Notes: generated by a model not told the origin, from the sequence alone. A stretch of DNA of 64,000 nucleotides from Sesamum alatum (GCA_034509735.1 JACGWO010000004.1:26455395-26519394); one strand, 5' to 3'. Shown: positions 12,845-24,933, counted from the stretch's first letter. A program made the numbers and translations.

Positions 12845-13086
12845 GGTTAAAGACAATTTACCCCCTATGTTATTGGAAAAGTTCAATTTACCCCCTGTGA
12901 AAAAATAAAGTGCAAAAAACCCCCTTATACTTTTAGAAATGGTGCAATTAACCCCTTTAAATCAGTCGCGTCGAGGGGGTAAATTGCATCATTTCTAAAA
13001 GTATAGGGGGGTTTTTTGTACTTTATTTTTTCGTAGGGGATAAATTGAACTTTTCAAATAACATAGGGGTAAATTGTATTTTACCC
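12845..13086. mobile_element. Fold-back MITE, 242 bp, 11-bp target duplication
   Basis: Nearly perfect palindrome: the left arm GGTTAAAGACAATTTACCCC mirrors the right end ...GGGGTAAATTGTATTTTACCC. Flanks at 12,834-12,844 and 13,087-13,097 are both TATAATAATGG. Duplication of 9-11 bp and ends starting GG(G)T suggest Mutator-type mobilisation. There is no coding capacity. Confidence 0.85.
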
Positions 13087-13097
13087 TATAATAATGG

Positions 13098-14104
13098 TTT
13101 GGTTAGTATTGGTTTTGATGTATTAATCAATTAAAAGTCAACTCTCCAGGAGCTATTTGCAACCGAATATATTTTTTGCAAACTCGAGGATTGTGCTCTC
13201 TTCCCAATTCTGACCTTCGTATAATTTGAGTTGAGCAAACGTAAAGATGCGGCGATTTAAGGGTGTGTTTACGAAAAGTTCTAGTTTTCGAGAAATTATT
13301 TATGGAAAAAAAATTATAGTTCGTGGTAGAATTAAAAGTGAGTGAAGTTTGTAAAAATATGAAAAGCAGATAAAAATTATTTAATTGATTAAAAATCATT
13401 TTATTCTCATGCATGCGTTAAAAAGATATTGTATTTGCTAAAATATTTGTATTTGTCTTTTGTCAATAATAAATATTTTGCCTCAAAAAATAATAAATTT
13501 TACTTTTAGTATATTTCATATTTAACTTTTACATATATTATTAAAACATTGAAACTAATGGAAAATTAAATCTTTAATTCAATAATGCTCCCACTAGGTA
13601 ATATAATTGTTTATTCATACGCAATAATTGCAGGATTCAAAAAATATTTTTTTTATTGATTAATCGTAGCAATTAAATTAATTATTTTTATGATATAGAA
13701 ATACTATAAGATAATATAGCAATTAAATATGTGAAAGTGTAAAATTTTATTACTGTTAAATTATTCGAATTATTCAAAAAATCAAATATCAACTTTGGAT
13801 GTGCAATATTAAAAATAAATTAAAACAAATAAATTTGAATTAAAATTATTATAATGAGCGTAAAGTTTTCAAAAGAAAGTTAAATGATAAACCGAGTTAG
13901 ATGATTTATAAAAAAAAAAAAAAAAAAAAAAAACAACTTAGAAATTCGATGATTTTAAGTTAAATGATATATATATATATATATATATATATGAATGTTT
14001 GGCGTATTGGATTTTACCCATTTGATATCCATACTCATAGGTATTATAGGATCTATCATACCCATACCAAAAATACTTATTTCAATGGGTATGAATCCTA
14101 ATTT
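13098..14104. other. AT-rich intergenic DNA with simple repeats
   Basis: Contains a poly-A run at about 13,910-13,933 and an (AT)n run at about 13,967-13,991. No gene recognised. Confidence 0.6.
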
Positions 14105-14535
14105 CAGCGTAACATAAAATTATTGAGACTAAATCTTAGTACTAACTTTTATAGTGAGTTAAAATTGTGGTTGATATTTGGCTCCATATTCAGTCCCACG
14201 TTTGAAGATTTCATTAAATGTGGTACTTGCCGTTAAAAATTCGTTAAAACTGTAATTGCTATTTGGCTCTAAATGCTGAAATAAAAATAGAAAAATATAT
14301 GAACATCCAGGGTATCGAACCCCTGTCAACTGATTAATAAACACATAAATAATGTTAAATCAAAATAAGTAAGAGATAAATAATAAATTACTATTATATA
14401 AAAATATATTTTTCAACTTTTATTTCAGCATTTGGAGCTAACCACCAACCACTGTTAATTTTAATAAATTTTTAATAACGAGGAGCACGTATGACGGAAT
14501 CTTCAAACATGGTGATGAGTCTAAAACTTAATAGA
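14105..14535. repeat. Fold-back repeat with a B-box-like core
   Basis: Arms of about 170 bases are inverted copies of each other: GGCTCTAAATGCTGAAATAA on the left against TTATTTCAGCATTTGGAGC on the right, and CGTTTGAAGATT against AATCTTCAAACATGG. The loop side carries, on the minus strand, CAGGGGTTCGATACCCTG near 14,309-14,326, which resembles a tRNA T-arm. Confidence 0.65.
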
Positions 14536-15229
14536 TCAAACTCATATAAGTGCCATAATTGAGGAATCAAAGTAATATTAACCCAATATTTATACAATAA
14601 ATTGTTTATCAATGACAGGAGAATATGAACTTTCTACTTCTAATTGTCATGAATTGAAATATGATCAAATAGTTTTAGATCGGTTAACGATGTCAATAAT
14701 TGACCATTACACAAGTCGAACGATTTCACCGAAATCAGCTCAAATAAATAAATAAATAAATAAATAAATATATATTTATATATATTAATGCCTTGACTTA
14801 AAGAACGTTTACCAATTCAAATCAAAAGGAATGAGAGTTTTGGTTGGTCAAAAGTAAATCAAAGTATGTGTACGTCATTTTATATGAATTTTTAGCAAAA
14901 TATTTGAGGTTGATGCAAGCTCAAAAGTTATCAAAAACAATTTTGTTAAACAATCATCTAAATCTAAAAGTGTAATTGGTAATTACATCATTTGATATTA
15001 ATATCTTAATACGCTTTTTCACCAGCAAAATCTGCTCGTAGAACTTTTGTTTAATTAAATGGGGGACAATGCAGTTTGAATTTAAAAATATTAATTTAAA
15101 TTGTTAATTAGGAGAATCATTTAATATTAATATATGGTAAATTCCAATTAGCATTCTTGAGTTTTGGCATAATTACCAATAGGTTCAGTATACCCTCGTT
15201 GTTTGAAATATTATGAATACTCCTTGATG
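14536..15229. other. Intergenic, simple repeat (AAAT)n
   Basis: A (TAAA)n microsatellite lies at about 14,744-14,772. The segment from about 15,131 is the outer part of another fold-back repeat, interrupted by the MITE at 15,240. No gene seen. Confidence 0.5.
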
Positions 15230-15239
15230 TTTGATGAAA

Positions 15240-15563
15240 GGATTTAAGTCATTTTTTGCTCTGTAACTATATATCATTCTCATTTTAGTCCTTTATTTTT
15301 TTAGTGTTCCAAAAAAGTCCTGTAGCTTTTTAATTGTCACGATTTTAGTCCTCCTTTAGCTGGAATTTCTTCAACGTCGCCGGAAATGTCTGAAATTCTG
15401 GCCGCCACGTCAGACATTTCCGACAATTTTGGCGAAATTCCGGCAAAAGGTGGACCAAAATTGTGATAATTAAAAAGCTACAGGACATTTTTGAAATCCT
15501 ATAAAGGTGAAGGACTAAAACGAGAATGGGGTATAATTACAGGATCAAAAATAACTTTAAGCC
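15240..15563. mobile_element. Mutator-type MITE, 324 bp, 10-bp target duplication
   Basis: Long inverted arms: the left end GGATTTAAGTCATTTTTTGC pairs with the right end ...AAAAATAACTTTAAGCC, and the arms continue through TCTCATTTTAGTCC and GGACTAAAACGAGA. Direct repeats TTTGATGAAA at 15,230-15,239 and 15,564-15,573 are perfect. The centre is GC-richer (CGCCGGAAATGTCTGA and its inverted partner). Confidence 0.85.
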
Positions 15564-15573
15564 TTTGATGAAA

Positions 15574-16189
15574 TTATGTAATCCGTACCGAGGCCTGAAA
15601 TTGTTAAATTTGCCCTTATTGTATTCATTTTCTTTTTTGTGGAAGAAAGGAAAAAATCTTTAGAAAACATATGAGATGGATGAAACAAATTGAAAAATTA
15701 TAAAAAAAAAATTAATTCAATTACACCATAAAAAAGTTTCAAAAAAATTTTAAAAATAAATAAATTTTTTAATTTATCGTGCACAAAGACATTTCCGTCA
15801 ATTCACTGCAAAAAATAGATAGAAAACCTAACGAAAATTAACGAATTCAGCTAATTGTTAGACGGCCGCTAAAATTTGAGGTACTTGTACTTTCTCAAGT
15901 AATAAAAATATATTTATAATTATATCAGACATTAGGGGAGACAGCTCTAGTTATCATATTAATCTATTAACAACAATACAACAATATTAATCTAGTTATC
16001 GAAGGACCGATCATAAAGCAAGCTGCTTATTGTATTTCTTTTATGAATCACAAGTTGCAGACTGTATAGTTTTTAAATATTTGCTGTAGAAACACGCGCA
16101 AACTATTAAATTTGGAGCTTATACATACGTTTGAATTATTAATAGGCACACCCACCGTCTGCTCTTTGATGCAACCTGTTAATTGAGAT
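15574..16189. other. Upstream region of CCD4
   Basis: AT-rich. The first 50 bases complete the outer fold-back interrupted by the MITE at 15,240. No certain TATA box or transcription start can be picked; TATA-like words near 16,060 and 16,120 are candidates only. Confidence 0.4.
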
Positions 16190-18829
16190 ATGGAGACCCT
16201 GTCGTCTTCCTCCTTCCTTCCCATATTTTCTCGATCCAACTCTTCATTTCTTGGGATTGAGAAGAGCCCTCCAAGAAAAATCACTGCAAATTCTTCCTTC
16301 ACCAATTTTCCTGATCCTGTAAGATCCAAGCACCCAATTTCAGAGAACAAGAGAGAAAAGCAGCCGTTGCTCGCGAATCTGTTCAAATCAGTCGATGACT
16401 TTATATGCAACCACCTCGACTCACCGCTTCGTCCATCCGTTGATCCGAAACGTGTGCTTTCCGGCAACTTTTCTCCGGTGGACGAGCTTCCGCCGACTCC
16501 CTGTGAGGTGGTGGAAGGCTCCCTTCCCAGTTGCCTGGACGGAGTATACTTCCGCAACGGCCCGAATCCTCAGTTCATCCCCCGCGTCCCTTACCACATC
16601 TTCGACGGTGATGGGATGCTTCACATGATCAAGATTTCTAACGGGAAGGCCACGTTTTGTAGTCGGTATGTCAAGACTTACAAATACATGGTGGAGCGTG
16701 ATCTCGGGCATCCCATCTTCCCCAGCGGCTTCGCCTCCTTCAATGGCCTCATGGCCTCGTCGGCCCGAGTCGGGCTAACCGTGGCGCGGGTACTTACTGG
16801 ACAGTACAATCCTATTGTTAATGGCAGTGGCACGGCGAACACTAGCGTGGCCCTCATCGCCGGGAAATTGTATGCTCTAGGTGAAGGTGATCTCCCCTAC
16901 GAAATACAAGTAACATCAGATGGAGATATTATAACTATCGGCCGCCATGATTTTCAGAGCAGCGAGCCATTCATGAGCATGACCGCACACCCAAAAATTG
17001 ATCCCGACACCGGCGAAACCTTTGCTTTCCGATTCCATGTAATTCCTCCATTCTTGACATTTTTCAGGGTCGGTTCTGATGGAAGGAAAGGACCAGACGT
17101 GCCCATCTTCTCCATGAAGAGTACTGCATTGATGCATGACTTTGTGGTGACAAAGAAGTATGCCATATTCAATGATGTGCAGATGGTGATAAGCCCACTG
17201 GAGATATTGAGAGGACGGCCCCCCATGAAAGTTGATTCTGCTAAGGTGCCTAGGCTGGGGATTATCGACCGGTACGCTAACGATGAGAGCGGAATGTGGT
17301 GGATTGATGTGCCGGAATTCAACATGTTACACTCAGTTAACGCGTGGGAAGAAGATGATGGTGAGACCATAGTGATGGTGGCTTCTAATCTTACATCAGT
17401 TGAACTGACATTGGAGGGGCTGGATTTGGCGGAGTTGATGTTGGAGGAAATCAGAATAAGTGTCAAGGACAAGAAGGTCGTCACACGGCGTCCCTTGTCT
17501 ACCAAAGTTCTTGACTTGGGAGTCATTAATCCAGCTTATGCAGGGAAGAATAACAGGTTTGATCACTCCATCTTATCTTTTGACTCATTTAATTCGTTGA
17601 ACTATGAACAAAGTTAATTTTAGAAATCTTTGACTCAGGAATCTTTTAGCTTTGACAATTTTCAATATTACTTTGCTTACAACATATCAAGATGAATTGT
17701 ACGGATGATGGGATTAAATTAGATAGACTAATGATGGATAAAATTTGGGATGAGAGATTAAGTTGTTTTGCTAATATTTTATTTACTTGTATTGATAAAA
17801 TTTGGGATAAAACTAAATTTGGAAGATAAGTGAGCGAAATAAATCAAGTAATTTTGTAGATATCCAGAAAACTAAGGTTATTTCGGACCAAATATTTTAA
17901 GATCTAGGGATGTGGAATAATAAGTCCCACCAAGCCTCGGTGGGATTTAAATCTTCTTTTTATCATAATTAATCATGGGCTTAGGTGATATCATTTGGGT
18001 CGGCCTAAATTCAAATAAACAAGATATTGGACTATATATATATCGCATGTTATCCAGCTCAATCCCAACAAGTAAACAAGACTTTAAGGGCTCGTTTGGT
18101 TCGTGTGATAGGATTAGGCATGATGGGATTGGATGACATGGAAAATTGAATGATAATTAGTCCCATCTTATATTATATATTGTTTGGTTTGAAGTATTGT
18201 ATGTAGGATATCCCATGTGATAATATAATATGATGTTTGGTTAAATTTCGTAAATATCTATTTATTAAACAGAAACAAATATCAAAAGTACTAAATGTAA
18301 TTTTTCAAATCGCATAAAATTTATATGTAATTACACCAAACCTTGGAGGAGCTGAGTGTAATTATCCCTGCACTAAAAGACGTAATGACTTAGGGCCGTC
18401 ATACCATGACACAAACTTAATTTGTTAGTTTGAAGAACATAATATGCTAAAGCATTGCTGTTTAATTTCATACATAGGTATGTCTTTGGTGCACTAATAG
18501 CCACGCCCAGGACGACAACAGGGGTGGTGAAGTTAGACTTGTCGCTATCTTCAGACGATTGCCATGACTGCATAGTCGCTAGCCGCATGTACGGGCCAGG
18601 ATACTTCGGCAATGAACCTTTTTTCGTGCCAAATGATCCGGCTGGAGACGAAGACGATGGTTTCCTAGTTACATATGTACATAATGAGATTACTCAAGAA
18701 TCCAAGTTCTTGGTAATGGATGCCAAGTCCCCCACGCTCGAAATCGTTGCTTCCGTTAAATTGCCTGGAAGAGTGCCCACCGGCTTCCACGGACTCTTTG
18801 TGAGTCAGGATCACCTCACCAATCCATAG
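16190..18829 (+). CDS. CCD4: Carotenoid cleavage dioxygenase 4 (CCD4), two exons
   Basis: Non-heme iron enzyme that oxidatively splits carotenoids, typically at the 9,10 or 9',10' double bonds, giving apocarotenoids such as ionones in plastids. Exons are 16190-17556 and 18478-18829, joined at ACAG|GT...ATAG|G, giving 572 residues. A Ser-rich N-terminus of about 60 residues fits a plastid transit peptide. The four iron-ligand histidines are visible: H267 (MTAHPK), H316 (LMHDFV), H381 (MLHSVNAWEE) and H560 (GFHGLF). The YFRNGPNPQF and HIFDGDGMLH motifs near 120-145 and the C-terminal SRMYGPGYFGNEPFFVP are family signatures. Length and frame are intact. The single intron splits the codon for R456 (NNR|YVFG). 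The start codon has G at +4 and no upstream in-frame alternative. Exact substrate specificity cannot be read from sequence. Confidence 0.93.
17557..18477 (+). other. CCD4 intron with repeat sequence
   Basis: 921-base GT-AG intron. From about 18,090 it contains a segment beginning GGCTCGTTTGGTTCG, followed by GGATTAGG/CATGATGGG and a later TATGATGTTTGGTT, typical of short DNA-transposon derivatives. Fragments sharing GATAAAATTTGGGAT repeat at about 17,740 and 17,800. Confidence 0.6.
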
Positions 18830-18891
18830 TGCAGAAACGATTGATGGCATGATTATACTTTATGCTCCAATTGAATTTTTTATTTTAAATA

Positions 18892-21819
18892 CTAGAAAAC
18901 ATAACGTGCGATGCATGTGTACAAATATATTTTTAGAAGTATATATATCCTTTATATTAAGTTAACGATATTATTCATAGTTTTTCATTGAAACATTAGT
19001 AGTATATAATTATATTTTCAAACAAATTGATAATAATTATTTAAATAGATAAGGAAACTATTCAAATCTATTATTTGTAATTCACTTTCTAATTTTAATT
19101 GGTACTATTGAATAAAAAAATATTCCCCAAAATTGAAATTTTGTATTTCGTATATTCACTAATGATTATTTCATTATTATGTATCAACCAATTAATATGA
19201 AAATATAAAATAATGATATTCAAAAAATTAATACTAAAATAAAAATAATTAGTCAAATCTTCTTATCTTGGATAGAAGAAATTCCAGTTTAATATAAATT
19301 GATCAATTTTATTTGTAAGTTTTATTATGCCTATTTTCTGTAGTTTAATTTTATTTTTATTTTTTGTTACATTTTGTATGTGTGTGTTTTATGTTTTCTA
19401 TTACTACTATATATTTGAATATCATTTATTTTTAATTTATTGACATTATTGTGAACTAATTATTTATTGACTATTGTTATAAAACTATAATCAAATTGGA
19501 CCATAGTACCAATATTTGTATTGTAAGATCCTATAATGTATGTTAATCATATTTCAGTATTTACTTTTTATATTGTCAAAGCATTATTTACATACTTTAT
19601 TAACTTCTAAATTTTAAAATATTATTGTATAAAATTTTACTTTTCACCTATATAAAAGAAATAATAGATGTAAAAATAAAACATTCAGGATTATCTAATA
19701 CTAAAAAAATCAAGTGCTAAGAGATTCACTCAATATTTGAATTTTCATAAGTAATGTTACTTTAATAATAGTCTATTCATATATCAAGTTTTATTCTCTT
19801 TAGTACTCATGCTTTTTAAACTCTTAAGTTATTTTAATAAATTTATTACTGAAAAAAATATATTAATCTCATTGGCTTATTTATTTATCATTTTTTTTTC
19901 TAATTTCAACATAACTAACTCATGTTTTATTTATTATTTTATTGTACTAAGTTTATTTTTAAAATTTATTAATTTTCTTAATATGAAAATGTAATTGTAC
20001 TAATGTGTTAGTATATAATTATTTTAAAATTTTATACTTTTAATTGTTATTGTGTTAATGTTTACTCATCATTTGACTTTTCTTATTTTCATAAAGAGAA
20101 ATAGCATTTTTCAGTCCGTAACTTAGGTCCTTTCCATTTTAATTTGATCCATTGGTTTTGGGATTCTCACTTTTGATCCTGTAAATATTAAAAAGTAGCA
20201 ATGTTGGTTCCATAACACCTTTTCCTCTGGATATTCAAAAGAAAATGCCATGTGGGCGTTAAGTGTATAATAATACAAGGGAACCAAATGTTACAACTTT
20301 TATGCACCTTTTAAAGCATAAAAATACTTATTTATGTCTTGTTATGTTAATTAATTTACTACTCAATAAGATAAGGTTTTAAATTAAATTATTTATTATA
20401 TTACTATTTATACTCTTCTTCAATGTCAATGTCTTGGGGGTGCAGGGGGGTATGGTGTTTTTAGCCTATTAATATTGAAATAAAATCAATTAGTTAGCTC
20501 TTTTTTAAATTTTCAATAGCACTTCTAGTTTAATCAGACTGATAATTGTTATTTGTAAATTAAATTTTGAAACTTATTAGTTATTATTCCATTTTAGAAG
20601 AAATTTCATTGTAATAAATTGATTAATTTTTATTTGTAGGTTTTATTGTTTGCTATATTATGTCTGTGTATGTATATATGTTTTTTAACTATATTTTGAA
20701 TGTTGTTGATTTTTAATTTATTGACACTAATTGATTACAAACTAATTAGTTGTTAACTATTATTATAAAAATATAATTTAATTGGACAATCTTACCAATA
20801 TTTTGTATTATAAGATCTTAATGTTAATTATATTTCAGTGTCAACTTTTAAATATTGTTAAATTATTATTTACATGCTTTATTACCTTCTAAATTTTGAA
20901 ATATTATTGTATAAAATTTTATTTTTCCCTTTATATTGCAATTTTTAATTCTATATGTTTTTAGTTTAACTTCTTAATCTTATTTTCAGATGCACCGATT
21001 GGAATAATCTATTTCTGATTCAATAATATATTATATTACAACTTAATTTTTTATGTCACATTTGTTGTTGTAATACTTTTATTCTATTAATCAATATAAA
21101 AAAAATAGATGTAAAAGTAAAGCATTCAGGATTATCTAATACTAAAAAAATCAAGTGCTAAGAGATTCACTCAATAGTTGAATTTTTACAAGCAATTTCA
21201 ATTTAATAATATCATATCCATTTATCAATTTTAATTTGTAATTAAATTTTGGTATTTATTCGTTATTATATATATTTAAGTTTAGATTAGTATTTTATAT
21301 ATTATTCATGTGTAGTTTTATTTTAAATTTCAATGTGTCATGGTAAATTAAAACTTTCTTAATATAATTAAGATTTCTTCTAGCAAAGTAATTATGTTGG
21401 CATTAATTTTTTTTAATTGAATATGTTATTCATTCTCTAAGTAGTTTAGAGCAATTAAGACTCTTCAATATTTTTCTTATAGAATTTTATTTTTTTATAA
21501 CTAATTTTATAATATAATAATTTTCCGTGAATGTTATAAAAATTTAATGCATGACAGGTCTGTGTAATTGCAATTATTCATGATTTATAATTAGAAGCAG
21601 GTTATTAAAATACTGTGTAATTAGATTCATTCATAATTCACGGTTAAGGTTTTTTATCCTAAATTTATATGGAGGAGGTTTAGAATATTTAGAATCTAAA
21701 TTATTAAAAATTCCGAGTCTATAATATAATAATTAATAATATTTAAATGAGAATACATTTATCTTTTTACAATAGAAAACAAATAACTTGAATATTTATA
21801 CATTTATATAGAGTATAGA
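18892..21819 (-). mobile_element. Non-autonomous Helitron, 2.93 kb
   Basis: On the minus strand the element begins TCTATACTCTATATAAATG (5' end at 21,819), the classic plant Helitron start, and ends in CTAG at 18,895-18,892. The 3' end is preceded by a short hairpin (ACATGC/GCACGT) 8 bases before CTAG. It is flanked by A on the 5' side and T on the 3' side, as expected for insertion between A and T. No Rep/helicase coding frame is present. It lies 62 bases past the CCD4 stop codon, so it may sit in or just after the CCD4 3' UTR. Confidence 0.8.
19040..21235. repeat. Direct duplication inside the Helitron
   Basis: Sequence from about 19,300-19,780 recurs at about 20,610-21,235 with an offset near 1.3-1.44 kb, diverged by many substitutions and indels. 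One block of about 54 bases (starting CATTCAGGATTATCTAATAC, at 19,682 and 21,123) is identical in both copies. Confidence 0.75.
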
Positions 21820-22239
21820 TTATTACATCTCAACGTGTTGATAGTCAGTCTTGTGCAATACTTGCAGTTAGGACGGAAATAGTTTCCGTCTTTGAAAAGG
21901 TGAAAATGGTGAAAATTACTGACGAATATTTTTCCATCTCTGAAAGCCTGCTTTCTTTTAGTGATGTGAAATAAATATTCTAAGGAAACTAGTGGACATT
22001 CTACATTATTTAGTTTGGTCTTCCCTAATAAATATTATCAGAGTGTTTTCAAGAAAGGATAGACATCACTTTGGTCCCCCAATATGTCACTCATCCATTT
22101 TTGATCCCTCATATTTTTCCTTTATTAGATTTAGTCCCTTTAGTTTAATAATTTCATCATTTTTTTCCGTTAATGATTTCGTTAAAATTAACATATTTCA
22201 TTTAAATATAAAAAATGGCAAATGAGTTGACTTAGGATC

Positions 22240-22920
22240 AAACTCACTCAGGATCAAACCTTCATCTTGAGTGTAACAAAACAATACCCTTACTACTCAA
22301 TCAAACCTACTTAATTTTTTAACTAACTGAAATAGTGCTTAACCAAAATAGTGAAATAAAAAAAATAGTTAAAAAATATCTCACAATCAGATTGAAAAAT
22401 CTCAAAATCAAATACACCAAACTTTTATATACCTGATAATAAAAAATTAAAACATAACCAAACAAAATTATACAAGCACCAAACATTGTCATAAAGTCAT
22501 AAAAATACATTATAAAAAAAAAAAAAAGACATAAAATTCATAAACAAATACTGAGTCATGTTTTAATTGATGTTTAGAATATTTCCAAGACTAATTCTAT
22601 GTATTTGATGACATGACTTAGTATTTATTTATGAATTTTATGTCTTTCTTTATGTATTTTTGTGACTTTATGAGATTGTTTGATGCTTGTGTTATTTTGA
22701 TTGGTCATATTTTATTTTTTTGCTATCAGGTATATAGGAGTTTTGTGTATTTAATTTTAAGATTTTTCAACATGATTTTGATATGTTTTTTAACATTTTT
22801 TTATTTCACTGTTTCGGTTAAGTAATATTTCAATTAGTAAAAAATCTGTGAAATAGACTTTGTTGAGTGGTAAAAGGAATGTTTTGGTATATTGAAGCAT
22901 GGATTAAAGTTTCATTTTCA
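22240..22920. repeat. Fold-back repeat, arms about 300 bp
   Basis: Palindrome centred near 22,580. The left arm (for example ATACCTGATAATAAAAAATT, CATAAAATTCATAAACAAAT) is inverted in the right arm (ATTTATGAATTTTATG, GCTATCAGGTATATAGG). It lies inside the left end of the MULE. Short open frames here are by-products of AT-rich arms. Confidence 0.8.
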
Positions 22921-24241
22921 ACAAGTGTTTCGAGTTTATAAATATTAGAAACATTTCGAAAACACTATAGAAAAATTGTAAAATTAAAGAAACACACATA
23001 GTCGTCATAGAAAAAATTTAAAATATTATCTTTCTTTTTTTAATTCAAATATATGTAGTTTAATTTTGTATCATTTAGCCAATTAGTATTATTTTTATGT
23101 AGTATAATTATGTATTTGGAGTTATTAATTGATGTAGTTTCTATTGAAACTAAATAATGATATAATATTTATGTTTAACTATGTGTTATAAAATATTTAT
23201 ATCACCTTGATACTTGTACATATAATATTACTAATTTAGCTTAATATTTAATTCATTATCATTAAATGAAATACTTATATATAACACAAGAATTTATATA
23301 TTTGTAGCTAAAAGTATGAAATAAATATTTCGTTGAAAAATTAGGAAAAATAAAAAATTTCTTAGGAAACTCAAACATAGTGTTTGGTTTCATTTCCAGG
23401 TTATTTTGTTTTGGATTTTGGAGATAGAGAGAGAAAAATAGAGATAAATAAGTGTGTGTTAGAAATGATGTATGTTTGGGTTTATTTTTGGAGATAGTTT
23501 AAAATAGTGTAAAAAAGATGTTGTATGTATTATGTTGTATATTTGGGGGACAAAAAACATTGTTCATTGTTACATCATGTCTTTTTGTTTGTATTTTAAA
23601 TATGTATATGTATATATTAATATTTAATTATTGTTAGGTAGGTATTAATAATTTAATATATTAATGTTATTAAATTGTATTTTTTTGTTTTGTCCATTTA
23701 ATTATATTTTTCATTTTATTAATAATACTTACTAGGACAAAGGTATTTTTTTATTATCATGAATAATAATAATATGTTGATAAAATAATATTATGTACAT
23801 TAATTATTATCGTTTGAAAAATTATAGGGGATATTTAGAGTAAACATAGATGACTTTAATACATACATTTGATTCAACCGAATACGTCATAATACAAAGG
23901 TTAGTTAATAATTAATTGTAAATTCCTTCAACACATTAGTCCCATTTTTGTTTACATAATCAATGAATAGTATTACACAAAAATATATACATGCGTCCAA
24001 CAACAAGTCCTACGAGCGGTCAGAACGGCCCGACCGCGGTCCCCTCGGCGGCCTAGACCGCGCGGTACTGTCCCCTTCACTAGTTCTATGTCCACCACGG
24101 TGGGACCGGAGTCTAAAGCGACGGATGTAATCCGTCCACGATCCAATCCCGCCAGTACCAGACCCCATATCTAGGCTCCATCGTTAGCTTACTGAAGCGG
24201 TCCGTCTCAATCTAGAGGCTTGATTTCCATGTGCTGACTGG

Positions 24242-24933
24242 TCATCTCCATGCCAACTTCCGACCTGTGTATGTGAACGAAGGGGCAACGGAGTTTGAAA
24301 TCACGATCAGATCGGCTCGATCGTCGGGGTGTATACTGGGACCCGCAGAGTTGTTGTCGTCTCCTTGGGCGACACTGTGCCCCTCCCCAAAGTTTTGTCG
24401 TCTCTGCGCAGGACCCCATACCTCCAGCATACTCGGATATAGTGGCTCTGGATGTATGCGGTATCGGCGGGCCAAAGTGTAAGCCTGTTTTACCACATTG
24501 GAGGACACACAACAGTTGTTAATGCCTACATTTCACAGTGCTTAAGATTGTTTGTAAGGTGAAAATGCATAGTCGTATAATTGGCATCACATGCCTGTAA
24601 GATTTGTCGTTCCAAGTGGTTTGGTATCACTATCCACATTGTCCCACAGTCGAAGTCAACCCCAGGTAGCTGCGTGATTGCATGGAAGGTCCGAAACCGC
24701 TCTTTGAACTCGTAGAATTTAATGCGGATCTGCTCTCGGGTGTATGGATATCCGCCATGTCGGCGTAACGCACGGGACCAGTATGCCATCTGGCTCTCCA
24801 CCACGTCGTCGTCGGACATCGGCACCGCTGCATTTGCATCAAGAATCATCCACATAAACCGGCGCTCTATCTCCAGCGTCCAATGTGCCTCTTGTGGGAA
24901 TCTGGCAATCTCCAAAATACGTTCGTACGACAT
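24242..24933 (-). CDS. Myb/SANT-like DNA-binding protein, two exons, intact
   Basis: Exon 1 runs 24933-24595 and exon 2 runs 24484-24242, giving 193 residues. Exon 1 contains a Myb/SANT-like fold: HWTLEIERRFMWMILDA at 18-34, YWSRALRRHGGYPYTREQI near 51-69, KFYEFKERFRTFHAI near 72-86, then GVDFDCGTMWIVIPN. Exon 2 gives AYTLARRYRIHPEPLYP and an acidic tail ending in RKLAWR. The donor is GC, not GT (CAG|GCATGT), with acceptor ACAG. The start at 24933 follows a plausible acceptor, so an upstream exon is possible. Such proteins are usually DNA-binding partners of PIF/Harbinger transposases or domesticated relatives. It is the only gene of this transposon without a visible break. Function as a transposition accessory factor is inferred from position. 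Confidence 0.65.

Noticed and set aside
14305..14330. A tRNA gene
   Set aside because: Only a T-arm-like hairpin is present; no acceptor stem, D-arm or anticodon arm could be traced.
16954..17526. 190-codon open frame opposite CCD4 exon 1, and similar minus-strand frames at 16048-16557 and 16421-16711
   Set aside because: They mirror a well-supported coding exon; no domain, splice site or start context of their own.
17557..17617. CCD4 reading through to a stop at 17,617
   Set aside because: The tail FDHSILSFDSFNSLNYEQS does not belong to the family, while splicing to 18,478 restores the conserved end with the fourth iron ligand.
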